Source: Verrucomicrobiia bacterium (GTDB lineage: Bacteria; Verrucomicrobiota; Verrucomicrobiia; Limisphaerales; CAIMTB01). Taken from it: DNA of 60,193 nucleotides. The translations under genes were made by a program, and so were the position numbers. Under the pieces are notes generated by a model that was not told the DNA's origin, searched no databases, and was given only the letters and a program-made list of their open reading frames with translations. Below, one piece after another: positions 9,505-18,004 of the stretch (position 1 is its first letter; the number at the start of each line of letters is the position of its first letter). The stretch is from contig JAHCBA010000039.1 in NCBI GenBank assembly GCA_019634625.1, positions 1 through 60,193 on the forward strand. The letters are read 5' to 3'.

Positions 9505-10277
9505 ACCCCGCGCTGGTCGGGGGGCCAGATGAGCTTGTGGAGCTGGGATTGGAACCGGACGGGCAGGGCGTCGACGACGAGGGCCTCGACGAGTTCGCGG
9601 CGGTCCATCGGGGTGTGGTGCGCGGGGACGGGGCGAAGGGATGGGTCCTGTTGCTCGCGACTCAGGGGATGGACCCAGGAGACGAGGAGCGGGCAGATCG
9701 AGGCGAGGCGGTGCCGTTCGATGATGTCGCGGGTCCAGGCGTAGTCCTCATGCGTGCCGATGACGAACTTGATTTCGTCGGTGGGACGAAGGAGGGCGAG
9801 GTTTTCCCAGCGGTTCCGTTCGGCCTCGCCGCTGCTCGGGCATTTGAGGTCCATGATTCGGCGGACGCGGGGATCCAGAGGGGAGAGGTCCACGGCACCG
9901 CCGGTTTCGACGAGGGTGGTGTAGCCAAGGTCGCAGAGGGCGGTGAGAAGCGGGATGGCGGCGGGTTGGAGGAGGGGTTCGCCACCGGTCAACTCCACCA
10001 GCGGCAGGCGATGCGCGACGGCCGTTGGGGATGGAGGAAAGGGTTGGGCGAGGCGATCCACTTCCGCGAGCACCTCGTCGGGGTGGCGTCGCGTGCCGCC
10101 GGTGAAGGCGTAGGCGGTGTCGCAGTAGGAGCAGCGGAGGTGACAGCCGGTGAGACGGATGAAGACACAGGGGAGCCCGGCGAAGGTGCTTTCGCCCTGG
10201 AGGCTCAGGTAGATCTCGTGGACCCGAAGGCTGTCGGACACCGGGGCAGGGTAGCGGGAGGCGGGCTGGCGGGCCAT
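9501..10277 (-). CDS. queE: 7-carboxy-7-deazaguanine synthase
   Basis: QueE is a radical-SAM enzyme that converts 6-carboxytetrahydropterin to 7-carboxy-7-deazaguanine, the ring-contraction step of queuosine biosynthesis. The protein has 258 residues from ATG 10275-10277; a GTG at 10241 just before SDSLRVHEIY is an alternative. It shows EIYLSLQGEST, the 4Fe-4S motif CHLRCSYC (CX3CX2C), the GGEP-type segment VELTGGEPLLQ, VETGGAVDLSP and MDLKCPSSGE, all characteristic of QueE. No other queuosine gene is in the window. Its stop overlaps the aminotransferase start. Confidence 0.93.
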   Translation of the reverse strand: MARQPASRYPAPVSDSLRVHEIYLSLQGESTFAGLPCVFIRLTGCHLRCSYCDTAYAFTGGTRRHPDEVLAEVDRLAQPFPPSPTAVAHRLPLVELTGGEPLLQPAAIPLLTALCDLGYTTLVETGGAVDLSPLDPRVRRIMDLKCPSSGEAERNRWENLALLRPTDEIKFVIGTHEDYAWTRDIIERHRLASICPLLVSWVHPLSREQQDPSLRPVPAHHTPMDRRELVEALVVDALPVRFQSQLHKLIWPPDQRGV

Positions 10278-10408
10278 CCCCGTGAGCGTTCGGATGGGGA
10301 CCGGGATGCCGCGACGGCGTGACATCCCGGTTTCGATTCGCCGCAGTCGCCGCTTTCGACTTGAACCGTCGGCGCGATTCCCCAGCCTGACCGGCTCACA
10401 GTAACGCG

Positions 10409-13400
10409 ATGCAATTCGTACCTACCCAAAACATGAGCAAGACCCTCCGCTGCCACCTTGCGGCGGCCTTGGTGAGCGCCGCTATCGGGCTCGCCCCGGC
10501 CTCGCACGCGGCCATCACCGATGGCCTCGTGGTTCACCTGCCGTTCGACGACACCTTCAACGACGCCACCGGGCGCGGCAATCACGGCACGCCCGTGGTG
10601 GTCGAGGATGCGGATGTCGTCGATCCCACGCTGCCCGGATTTGTCTCGGGTGGGGCGATCGGCTCGCACGCCTTGCGGTTGACGCTTGGCCAGTACGTCA
10701 CCCTGGGCAGCCCGTCGGATCTCCACTTCGGTCCGGACGTCGATTTCTCGGTGGCCTTCTGGGTCAAGGGCGATCCGGGCGCATGGACCAGCGATCCGTC
10801 CTTCTTTTCGAACAAGGCATGGGCATCGGGCGGGAATCTCGGTTGGATCATTGCCGCGCAGGGCAACGGCGGCTGGAAATGGAACTGGCGCGCCTCCGAC
10901 TTCGGCCGTCGCGACACTCCGAACCTCGCGGTCATCGCCACGGGCGGATGGCGACACATCGCGGTGACCCACAACCGGCAGGGAAATGCCGTTTTCTATC
11001 TGGACGGCGTTCCCATCGGTGCGGAGATCCCGATCGTGGATGACGGGGACATCGACAACTTCGACACGGTCTACAACATCGGCAACGACGGCACCGGCGG
11101 GTACGGCTTCAACAACGACCGTGGTGCGCGATTCCTGGATGTGCAGATGGACGATTTCGGCGTGTGGCGCCGGGCGTTGTCCGCGGGGGAAGTGGCCGAG
11201 ATCTACGGTGCGGGTCTGCAGGGATACAATCTCGCCAGCACGGCCCAGGCCGGGGCGTTCTTCCAGAATCTTGCGCCGGCTCCCGGGGCCGTCGATGCGC
11301 CCGCTTCGCCGATCATTCGCGGCGAAATTCAGGCCGGCGCGTCGGCCATCAGTGCCGACAGCGTCCGCCTTCTCCTCAATGGCACGGCGGTTGCGGCCGA
11401 GGTTACGCAGGCCGGAGGTGTGACCTCCGTGCGCTACGCCGTTCCGTCCCTCGTTCCGGCGGGATCCGTCCACACGGTGCGCATCGAGGCCCGGGACGCC
11501 GCGAACATCGAGGTGGTGCAGGAATGGTCCTTCACGGTGGCGAATTACCAGACCCTGCCCGCCAGTCTGGCCCGTCCGCTGGACAGCCGCGGCAGTCCCG
11601 GACTTCTCTTCCGTTCGGTCTGGGCGTCTTTCGGGTCCCTGGCCAATACCATTGCGCGCGCCGAGGCCCAGCTTGCCGGCACCCTGATCGACCCGGCGAC
11701 TGAGGAGCCGTACTTCGATGATGCCGAGCCCGGCCCGATCAACGGGTTCTACGCGGTCGATGTGATCAACTTCGAGCAGGCCGCCCAGAACGCCGGGAAC
11801 TTCCCCGGAGATCAGGCGTTCCCCGGTCTGCCGGAGATGGACGTGAACAATTTCTCGACCGAGGCGCTGGCGTGGCTGGAACTGGCGCCCGGATTCTACC
11901 GACTTGGCGTCAATTCCGACGACGGCTTTGAGTTGCGCACCGGCGCTCCGCCGCGGGACGTGCTCGACGGGATCCGGATTGGTGCCTTTGATGGCGGACG
12001 CGGGGCGGCGGACTCGTTGATGGACATTGTGGTCACGGAAGCGGGTTTGTATCCGATCCGGCTGATCCACTTCGAGGGCACCGGCGGTGCCAGTTGCGAA
12101 CTCTTCTCCGTGGACGTGGCCACCGGCGACAAGATCCTCGTCAACAACCTGGGCGATTCGCGCGCCATCAAGGCCTACCAGACCTCCGTTGGGGCACCCA
12201 GCCTTCCGTTCACCCGAAGCGTCTCTCCGGCGCCTGGCTCGACCGGCGTTCGGGAGAACGATCCGATCACCGTGACCATCGTCGATGGCAGCGCGCAGGT
12301 GAACACCTCGGGGATTCAATTGCGCGTCAACGGCGTGGACGTCACGCCGACCCGCAGTCGCGACGGCAATGTTTCCACGGTGAACTACGTGCCTTCGCCC
12401 CTGCTGCCTTCCGACAGCCAGGTGACCGCCACGGTGATCTACGGCGATGGTTCCAACACCAAGACCCAGTCGTGGACCTTTACCACCCAGCCGCCGAGCC
12501 AGCCGCCGGCGATCGTTGGGCATTGGGACTTCAACGGAAATCTGGGCGCCACCGTCGGGTTCCCGCTGGAATACAGCAGTGCGGCGGCGCAGGCTGCTTC
12601 GCAGTTCGGTACGACCGAGAGTTTTGGGATTCCCGGGATCGGCGGGCAAACCCTCCAGGTGCTCCGCTTTGCCGGTGCCTCGGCTCGGGACATCCACTAC
12701 ACCATGCGGCACAATGCCGCGCCCAACGGGGATGGACGCCTTGTCAATCTCTGGACCCTCATTCTGGATCTGCACTTCCCCGAGAACGGCTCTGGCTCCT
12801 GGTTTTCCTTCGGGCAGATTGACAACCTCGACAACACCAACGACGGGGAATTGTTCGTCAATTTCGCCGATCGGGATGGCGACGGGATCCCCGACGGCGG
12901 CATCGGCATCGGCGGTCAGTACACCAACGTCGAGGACTTCGAGACCTACATCCAGCGCGGCTCCTGGCACCGGATCGCCTTTGCCGTGGACAAGACCAAC
13001 GACAACGACTTTGGCGAGGCGGTGCTGTCGAAGTTCATCGACGGAAAGCCGTTCCAGAACCAGCTCCGCGGAAACACCCAACTGGACGGTCGTCACGCGC
13101 TGCGCGACCGGTTGCTTCTCTTCGCCGACGAGGACGGCGAGTCGCAGGTGGTGTTTGTGGGCAGCATCCAGATCCGCAACTACAAGATGACCGATGCCGA
13201 GATCGCGGCTCTGGGTGGACCCAGCGCCACCGGCATCCCGATCAACACCGCGGTCATCAATCCGCCGGCGCCGGTCGATGACGTGGAACTGGCCGCAACG
13301 ATCGCAGGCAACCAGCTCACGCTGACCTGGACCGGTGGCAGTGGCACCTTCCAGGTCCAGCGCCGGGCGGCCTTCGGGGAAGGCACATGGACGACCGTTG

Positions 13401-13471
13401 GCACGACCACCGACCGGACTTTCACGACTGAGGTGACCGGCGACGCTGCGTTCTACCGGATCGCCCAGTAA
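10409..13471 (+). CDS. Large secreted LamG/PA14-like/Ig-like multidomain protein
   Basis: The protein has 1,020 residues, or 1,012 if it starts at the ATG at 10433. A signal peptide ends at PASHA. Domains in order: a LamG/concanavalin-like jelly-roll at about 30-235 (GLVVHLPFDDTFNDATGRGNHG, WRHIAVTHNRQGNAVFYLDG); an Ig-like domain at about 285-375; a PA14-like region at about 450-570 (GFYRLGVNSDDGFELRTG); a second Ig-like domain; a second LamG domain at about 700-940; and a C-terminal sandwich ending FYRIAQ. These proteins are expanded in Verrucomicrobiota and Planctomycetota and are presumed to bind surface polysaccharides or mediate adhesion. No catalytic domain was seen. Confidence 0.85.
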   Translation: MQFVPTQNMSKTLRCHLAAALVSAAIGLAPASHAAITDGLVVHLPFDDTFNDATGRGNHGTPVVVEDADVVDPTLPGFVSGGAIGSHALRLTLGQYVTLGSPSDLHFGPDVDFSVAFWVKGDPGAWTSDPSFFSNKAWASGGNLGWIIAAQGNGGWKWNWRASDFGRRDTPNLAVIATGGWRHIAVTHNRQGNAVFYLDGVPIGAEIPIVDDGDIDNFDTVYNIGNDGTGGYGFNNDRGARFLDVQMDDFGVWRRALSAGEVAEIYGAGLQGYNLASTAQAGAFFQNLAPAPGAVDAPASPIIRGEIQAGASAISADSVRLLLNGTAVAAEVTQAGGVTSVRYAVPSLVPAGSVHTVRIEARDAANIEVVQEWSFTVANYQTLPASLARPLDSRGSPGLLFRSVWASFGSLANTIARAEAQLAGTLIDPATEEPYFDDAEPGPINGFYAVDVINFEQAAQNAGNFPGDQAFPGLPEMDVNNFSTEALAWLELAPGFYRLGVNSDDGFELRTGAPPRDVLDGIRIGAFDGGRGAADSLMDIVVTEAGLYPIRLIHFEGTGGASCELFSVDVATGDKILVNNLGDSRAIKAYQTSVGAPSLPFTRSVSPAPGSTGVRENDPITVTIVDGSAQVNTSGIQLRVNGVDVTPTRSRDGNVSTVNYVPSPLLPSDSQVTATVIYGDGSNTKTQSWTFTTQPPSQPPAIVGHWDFNGNLGATVGFPLEYSSAAAQAASQFGTTESFGIPGIGGQTLQVLRFAGASARDIHYTMRHNAAPNGDGRLVNLWTLILDLHFPENGSGSWFSFGQIDNLDNTNDGELFVNFADRDGDGIPDGGIGIGGQYTNVEDFETYIQRGSWHRIAFAVDKTNDNDFGEAVLSKFIDGKPFQNQLRGNTQLDGRHALRDRLLLFADEDGESQVVFVGSIQIRNYKMTDAEIAALGGPSATGIPINTAVINPPAPVDDVELAATIAGNQLTLTWTGGSGTFQVQRRAAFGEGTWTTVGTTTDRTFTTEVTGDAAFYRIAQ

Positions 13472-13489
13472 TCCCATCGCTCCCATCGC

Positions 13490-13512
13490 ACGCTCCCTGT
13501 TGGAGGGAACGT
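13490..13512 (+). terminator. Hairpin after the LamG gene
   Basis: ACG plus TCCCT pairs with AGGGA plus CGT around a GTTGG loop with one internal mismatch, 19 nt past the stop codon. There is no T tract, so confidence as a terminator is low. Confidence 0.35.
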
Positions 13513-13576
13513 GGAACTCACGGGCGCCGCAGGTGGCCAATTCCAGGCTGCCGCGGCGCCCGCAACGTTTGGCGAC

Positions 13577-14557
13577 TTACGACACCGCATCGACTCGCAG
13601 ATCGCGCAGCACGGTAAGCCCCGGGATCGGGGCGCCTCGAATGATCCGTGCGCCGCTCTTGCGGCCCTTGCTGAACTTGTCCCGGTGCTGCTCCCACATC
13701 CGGTCCACAAACTCCTTCGATCCCAGGAACACCCCGTCGGTCATATGCCGGATCCGCAACCGCAGGATCTGACCCAGCGGCAGTTGACCGCCCCGCGCCA
13801 GTTCCGCCCGGATCGCCTCAGGGTCCAGCGCCCGCTTGTCACTTCGTCCTGACGTCCCGCCAATCACGTAAAGCGCCAGGCGATATTCTGCTGACGCCGC
13901 GCTCCAGTCGGCTGCGCCCAGAAAGCCCATGATTCCGCGGCGGATGACCTTGTCGCCGGTGAGGGCGGCGGCGTAGCCGCAGAAGCGGTAGTCCTTGGGA
14001 TCGTTGACCAGGCCGGCACGGACGGGGTTGAGGTCGATGTAGGCGGCGATGGCGCGGAGGGTGCTGGGACAGTCCTCCACCAGGACACTGCGGAAGCGTT
14101 CGCCCCAGAGGTAGCCGGTGCGGTCGTGACGGCGGTTGTACCAGCGGGAGAAGCGTTGTTTGAACTCCTGGAGGAAGATGGAGAGGTCGGCGATGCGGGA
14201 GAGGACGGCCTGGCGGATGTCGTCGGGGATGGGTTGGCCCTTATTGAGGGCGGCACGGGCGAGGGTGGGGAGGGTGGCCTTGGACCCGTAGAAGTCCTCG
14301 AGTTTGGCGAGGATGACGTCGTCCGGGATGGAGTCGGGGAGGGGTTTGGGAGGGACGCGGATGAGGAGATGGAAGTGGTTGGACATCATGCAGAAGGTGA
14401 TGACGTCGATGTCGCAGAAGCGGGCGAGGTGGTGGAGGATGTTGATGAGCTTGTGTCTGGCGGCGTCGTCGAGGAGGTGGAGGCGGCCGGCGACGCGGGA
14501 CATGCAGTGATAGACCGCCGGGAGGGAGGGATCGGCTTTGATGCGGTGAGTTCTCAT
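13577..14557 (-). CDS. REP-associated tyrosine transposase (RAYT, Y1 family)
   Basis: The protein has 326 residues from ATG 14555-14557; another ATG lies at 14576-14578. It is a single-strand DNA transposase of the IS200-like Y1 superfamily. The metal-binding HUH motif is NHFHLLI (His61, His63), preceded by YHCMSRVAGR. The candidate catalytic tyrosine lies in the helix region FKQRFSRWYNRR...GYLWGERFRS. The segment DLNPVRAGLVNDPKDYRFCGYAA is a RAYT signature. RAYTs are domesticated single-copy transposases thought to mobilise REP hairpins. No flanking insertion-sequence ends were recognised, but a structured G-rich repeat lies 45 nt upstream of the start. Confidence 0.92.
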   Translation of the reverse strand: MRTHRIKADPSLPAVYHCMSRVAGRLHLLDDAARHKLINILHHLARFCDIDVITFCMMSNHFHLLIRVPPKPLPDSIPDDVILAKLEDFYGSKATLPTLARAALNKGQPIPDDIRQAVLSRIADLSIFLQEFKQRFSRWYNRRHDRTGYLWGERFRSVLVEDCPSTLRAIAAYIDLNPVRAGLVNDPKDYRFCGYAAALTGDKVIRRGIMGFLGAADWSAASAEYRLALYVIGGTSGRSDKRALDPEAIRAELARGGQLPLGQILRLRIRHMTDGVFLGSKEFVDRMWEQHRDKFSKGRKSGARIIRGAPIPGLTVLRDLRVDAVS

Positions 14558-14601
14558 AAAGAGTGGGGGCATTAGCATTAGCAGAGTGTCAGGGTGTCAA
14601 G

Positions 14602-14659
14602 AGTTCACGGCGAGGGGGGCGACAAAGTGGGGGGCGACAAAGTGGGGGGCGGGTGAACT
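14602..14659. repeat. G-rich 15-bp tandem repeat between inverted 7-bp arms
   Basis: The arms AGTTCAC (14602-14608) and GTGAACT (14653-14659) are exact inverted repeats. Between them GGGGGGCGACAAAGT is repeated exactly at 14614-14628 and 14629-14643, with a partial third copy from 14644. The block lies immediately upstream of the RAYT gene and may be a REP-like partner; this is an inference from position. Confidence 0.6.
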
Positions 14660-14708
14660 AGAATGAAGTGAATGCTTGGATGAGAGGATGCACGACGTGG
14701 GCGACCAA

Positions 14709-14785
14709 GTCAATTTCATTTAAACTGTCTTATTGTAGTTTGTTAAGTTAATATACCTGTCATATTGACATTGATATTGAGTCTC
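14709..14785. repeat. AT-rich GTCAA-type intergenic element
   Basis: This AT-rich patch interrupts GC-rich sequence in the 359-bp gap between the RAYT and ACP genes. It begins GTCAATTT and contains CTGTCTTATTG 14 nt later, matching the core of the elements at 33005 and 33138. TGTCATATTGACA-like text follows. Apart from this element and the 15-bp tandem repeat, nothing else was seen in the gap. Confidence 0.5.
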
Positions 14786-14916
14786 GGGACGGACACTCGG
14801 GACGGACCGTCTTGCCATGGGAACGGGATCGGGGGAGGGTCGTCCATTCCTGGTGCACGGATCGGAGGTGGATCGGTGCCGGGCCGGGCGATCAACCACA
14901 CGAGCCTGAAACGAAA

Positions 14917-15195
14917 ATGACCGAGGATATGCTGCTGGAGGCGGTACGAGAGGTGTTGGGCCGGTACACGGAGGTGCCGGGGCACCAGATCCATGCGGGG
15001 CTGAGCTTTGAAGACCTGGGCATCGATTCCCTGACGGCGGTGGGGGTGGTGGCGGATCTCGAGGAAAAGCTGGGGATCACCATTCCGAACGACGAGGCGC
15101 TGGAGGTGCGGTCGGTGGGGGATGTGCTGGAGAGGCTGGGCCGGCACTTGGGCCTGGAGGGAGGCGAGGCCGGGGGGACGGTGACGGCAGGGTAG
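14917..15195 (+). CDS. Acyl carrier protein
   Basis: The protein has 92 residues from ATG 14917-14919; an open frame extends upstream without similarity. It is a typical four-helix carrier protein with the 4'-phosphopantetheine attachment motif LGIDSLTAVG (Ser38) and the following VVADLEEKLGITIPNDE helix. The gene is 4 nt upstream of a ketoacyl synthase. The pair probably loads and extends an acyl chain together. It is unlikely to be the housekeeping fatty-acid ACP, because no fabD, fabG or fabH is adjacent, so a specialised lipid or polyene role is possible but unproven. Confidence 0.9.
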   Translation: MTEDMLLEAVREVLGRYTEVPGHQIHAGLSFEDLGIDSLTAVGVVADLEEKLGITIPNDEALEVRSVGDVLERLGRHLGLEGGEAGGTVTAG

Positions 15196-15199
15196 GATC

Positions 15200-16429
15200 A
15201 TGCGGCGCGTGGTGGTCACGGGGATGGGGGTGATCAGTGCGCTTGGGCGCGGGCGCGAGGCGTTCCGGGAGGGGTTGCGGGTAGGGCGATGCGGCATCGG
15301 GCCCTGGCAGGGGTCGTTGGGGGAGGGCTTGCGCATGGCGGTGGGGGCGCAGGTGACGGGCTTCGACCCGGCGACGATCTTCCAGCGTGGCCCCTTGAAT
15401 GTGATGGATCGATTCGCGCAGTTCGGAGTGTGGGCGGCGCGGGAGGCGTGCGAGCAGGCGGGGTTGAAGGGCGGCGGGGCATGGCAGGAAACGGCGGGGG
15501 TGGTGATGGGCACGTGCGTGGGGGGGCAGCAGTCCACCGATGATGGGTACGCGGCGCTCTACCGGGAGGGGAAGGCGGCGATCAGTCCGTTCACGGTGCC
15601 GCGTGTGATGGGGAACGCAGCGGCGAGCCAGATTTCGATGGAGTTCGGATTGCGCGGCCCGTCGTTTTCGGTGGCGTCGGCATGCGCCTCTTCGAATCAT
15701 GCCCTGGGGTTGGCGCTGCACCTTGTGCGGTCGGGTCTGGGAGAGGTCATGATGGCGGGCGGCAGCGAGGCGCCGCTGGTGTACGGGCACCTGAAGGCGT
15801 GGGAGGCGTTGCGGGTGGTGGCGCCGGAGGTCTGCCGGCCCTTCTGCGCCGAGCGCCGGGGAATGGTGCTCGGGGAGGGGGCGGCGGTGCTGGTGCTGGA
15901 GTCCCTCGACCATGCGCGACGTCGGGGCGCGACGGTGCTGGGGGAACTGGCGGGGGCCGGGATGAGCAGCGATGCGGGCCACATTACGCAACCCTCGGTG
16001 GAAGGTGCATCGGTGGCCATGGAGCGGGCCCTGGCGGACGCAGGCCTGACTCCGGACGACATCGATTACATCAACGCGCACGGCACCGGAACGAAGGTCA
16101 ATGACGTGACCGAGTCGCGGGCGATCGGGAGGGTGTTCGGGGAGCGGGCGCGGACGATTCCGGTGAGTTCGACCAAGTCGATGCATGGACACACGCTGGG
16201 GGCGGCCGGGGCGATCGAGGCGGTGGCGACGCTGCTGGCGCTGGGGGATGGGTTTGTGCCGCCGACGATGGGGTTCGTCCGGGCGGATCCGGAGTGTCCG
16301 CTCGACGTGGTTCCGAACCGGTCCCGTCCGGCACGATTGCGGGCGGCGATGTCGAACGGGTTTGCGTTCGGAGGGCTGAATGCGGTGCTGGTGTTTCGGC
16401 GGTTGCCCGCGGAGGACGGGGGCGGGTAG
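15200..16429 (+). CDS. Beta-ketoacyl-ACP synthase II (FabF-like)
   Basis: The protein has 409 residues, the usual KAS II length. It condenses malonyl-ACP with an acyl-enzyme. The catalytic triad is complete: Cys162 in SVASACASSNHALG, His294 in YINAHGTGT, and His331 in KSMHGHTLGAAGAIE. The C-terminus NGFAFGGLNAVLVF is conserved in the family. Because the active-site Cys is present, it is a true synthase and not a chain-length-factor partner. It starts 4 nt after the ACP stop and ends 9 nt before YifB. Confidence 0.93.
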   Translation: MRRVVVTGMGVISALGRGREAFREGLRVGRCGIGPWQGSLGEGLRMAVGAQVTGFDPATIFQRGPLNVMDRFAQFGVWAAREACEQAGLKGGGAWQETAGVVMGTCVGGQQSTDDGYAALYREGKAAISPFTVPRVMGNAAASQISMEFGLRGPSFSVASACASSNHALGLALHLVRSGLGEVMMAGGSEAPLVYGHLKAWEALRVVAPEVCRPFCAERRGMVLGEGAAVLVLESLDHARRRGATVLGELAGAGMSSDAGHITQPSVEGASVAMERALADAGLTPDDIDYINAHGTGTKVNDVTESRAIGRVFGERARTIPVSSTKSMHGHTLGAAGAIEAVATLLALGDGFVPPTMGFVRADPECPLDVVPNRSRPARLRAAMSNGFAFGGLNAVLVFRRLPAEDGGG

Positions 16430-16438
16430 AGTTGTCCC

Positions 16439-17965
16439 GTGCTCGCCAAGGTGCGCTCTGCCGCCGTGCAGGGCGTAGAAGCATACGCCATTGAAGTGGA
16501 GGTCAACGTCGGCTGGGGGGACACCCAGATCGTCGTCGTTGGCCTGCCCGATGCTGCCGTGAAGGAGTCCCGGGACCGGGTGATCACGGCGCTGACGAAC
16601 TCCGGGTACAAGTTCCCGCTGGGCAAGACCACCATCAATCTTGCACCGGCCGATGTGCGGAAGGCGGGGCCGAGCTTCGATCTGCCGATCGCGCTGGGGA
16701 TGCTGAAGGCCAACGGGCAGATGACCGGGGAACGGCTCGACCGGTATCTGGTTCTGGGGGAACTGGCGCTGGACGGGGCGGTGCGCCCCGTGAAGGGGGT
16801 GCTGCCGGCGGTGCTGCATGCGCGCGAGGCGGGACTGGCGGGGGCCCTGGTGCCTCTGGACAATGCCGCCGAGGCGGCGGTGGTAGGGGAACTCGAGGTC
16901 ATCCCGGTGGGCAATCTGCGTGAGGCGGCGGCGTTTTTGGACGGGGAGATCCTCCTTGAACCATGCCGGGTGGATGTCGAGGCGCTGTTCGCGTCGGCGG
17001 GGTCGGATGAGATCGATTTCTCGGAGGTGGGCGGGCAGGAATCGGTGAAGCGGGCCCTGGAAATCGCGGCGGCGGGTGGGCACAACGTGCTGCTATTGGG
17101 TCCGCCGGGGACGGGGAAATCGATGCTGGCGCGGCGGCTTCCGACCATTTTGCCGCCCCTGACGCTTGAGGAGGCGCTGGAGACCACCAAGGTGCACAGC
17201 ATCGCGGGGATGCTGGGTTCCGGGCAGGCGCTGATCACGAGGAGGCCGTTCCGGTCACCGCACCACACGGCCAGCGACGCCGGTCTGTTGGGGGGCAACG
17301 TCCAGCCCACGCCGGGGGAGATTTCGCTGGCCCATCACGGTGTGTTGTTTCTGGACGAACTGCCGGAGTTCCGCCGTTCGGTGCTGGAGACGCTGCGTCA
17401 GCCGATCGAGGAGGGGAGTGTGACCATCAGCCGGGCGGCCGGGACCATGACCTTTCCGGCCGAGTTCATGCTGGTGGCCGCGATGAATCCCACGCCGGAC
17501 GGCAAGATGCCGCACGAGAGCAAGTGTTCGCCCCGGCAGATCCAGTCGTATCTCGGGCGGATCAGCGGGCCGTTGCTGGACCGGATCGACCTGCATATCG
17601 AGGTTGGCGCGGTGCAGTTCCACGAGATCTCGGGCGAACGGAGCGGGGAAAGTTCGGCCGCCATCCGGGCCCGGGTGATGGCGGCACGGGAACGGCAACG
17701 AAGCCGGTTCGGGAACGGGTCCGGCCCCACCTGCAACGCGCGGATGAGCGGGCGGGAGGTGCGCCGTCATTGCCGGCTGGACGAGGTGACGCGCGAGGCG
17801 CTTCGCAATGCGATGTCGGAGTTGGGGCTGAGCGCGCGGGCCTACGACCGGATCCTCAAGGTCTCGCGGACGATCGCGGACCTCGCGGGGGCGGACGATC
17901 TGGTGCAGGAGCACGTCCTGGAAGCGATCCAGTTGAGGTCACTCGACCGGCAGATCTGGGGGTAG
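16439..17965 (+). CDS. YifB/ComM family Mg-chelatase-like AAA+ ATPase
   Basis: The protein has 508 residues and a GTG start, placed 9 nt after the ketoacyl synthase gene. The N-terminal ChlI-type domain contains GVEAYAIEVEV and VVVGLPDAAVKESRDRV. The AAA+ core has Walker A GPPGTGKS (221-228), the Mg-chelatase FRSPHHTASDAGLLGG, Walker B VLFLDELPEF and sensor text AAMNPTPDGKMPHE. The C-terminal helical domain ends in IADLAGADDLVQEHVLEAIQLRSLDR. ComM is a branch-migration helicase that helps integrate DNA during natural transformation. Linkage to ACP and KAS looks positional only. Confidence 0.94.
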   Translation: MLAKVRSAAVQGVEAYAIEVEVNVGWGDTQIVVVGLPDAAVKESRDRVITALTNSGYKFPLGKTTINLAPADVRKAGPSFDLPIALGMLKANGQMTGERLDRYLVLGELALDGAVRPVKGVLPAVLHAREAGLAGALVPLDNAAEAAVVGELEVIPVGNLREAAAFLDGEILLEPCRVDVEALFASAGSDEIDFSEVGGQESVKRALEIAAAGGHNVLLLGPPGTGKSMLARRLPTILPPLTLEEALETTKVHSIAGMLGSGQALITRRPFRSPHHTASDAGLLGGNVQPTPGEISLAHHGVLFLDELPEFRRSVLETLRQPIEEGSVTISRAAGTMTFPAEFMLVAAMNPTPDGKMPHESKCSPRQIQSYLGRISGPLLDRIDLHIEVGAVQFHEISGERSGESSAAIRARVMAARERQRSRFGNGSGPTCNARMSGREVRRHCRLDEVTREALRNAMSELGLSARAYDRILKVSRTIADLAGADDLVQEHVLEAIQLRSLDRQIWG

Positions 17966-18004
17966 GGCGAATTGCGGAACCCGCGATCCGACGATCGCCC
18001 AGCC

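Noticed and set aside
10205-13540. 1,111-codon minus-strand frame antisense to the LamG gene
   Set aside because: Arg/Gly-rich, no motif. The plus-strand protein has a signal peptide and recognisable domains.
13472-14700. Considered a complete IS200/IS605 element around the transposase
   Set aside because: No matching subterminal hairpins or TnpB gene were seen; the protein fits the single-copy RAYT group.
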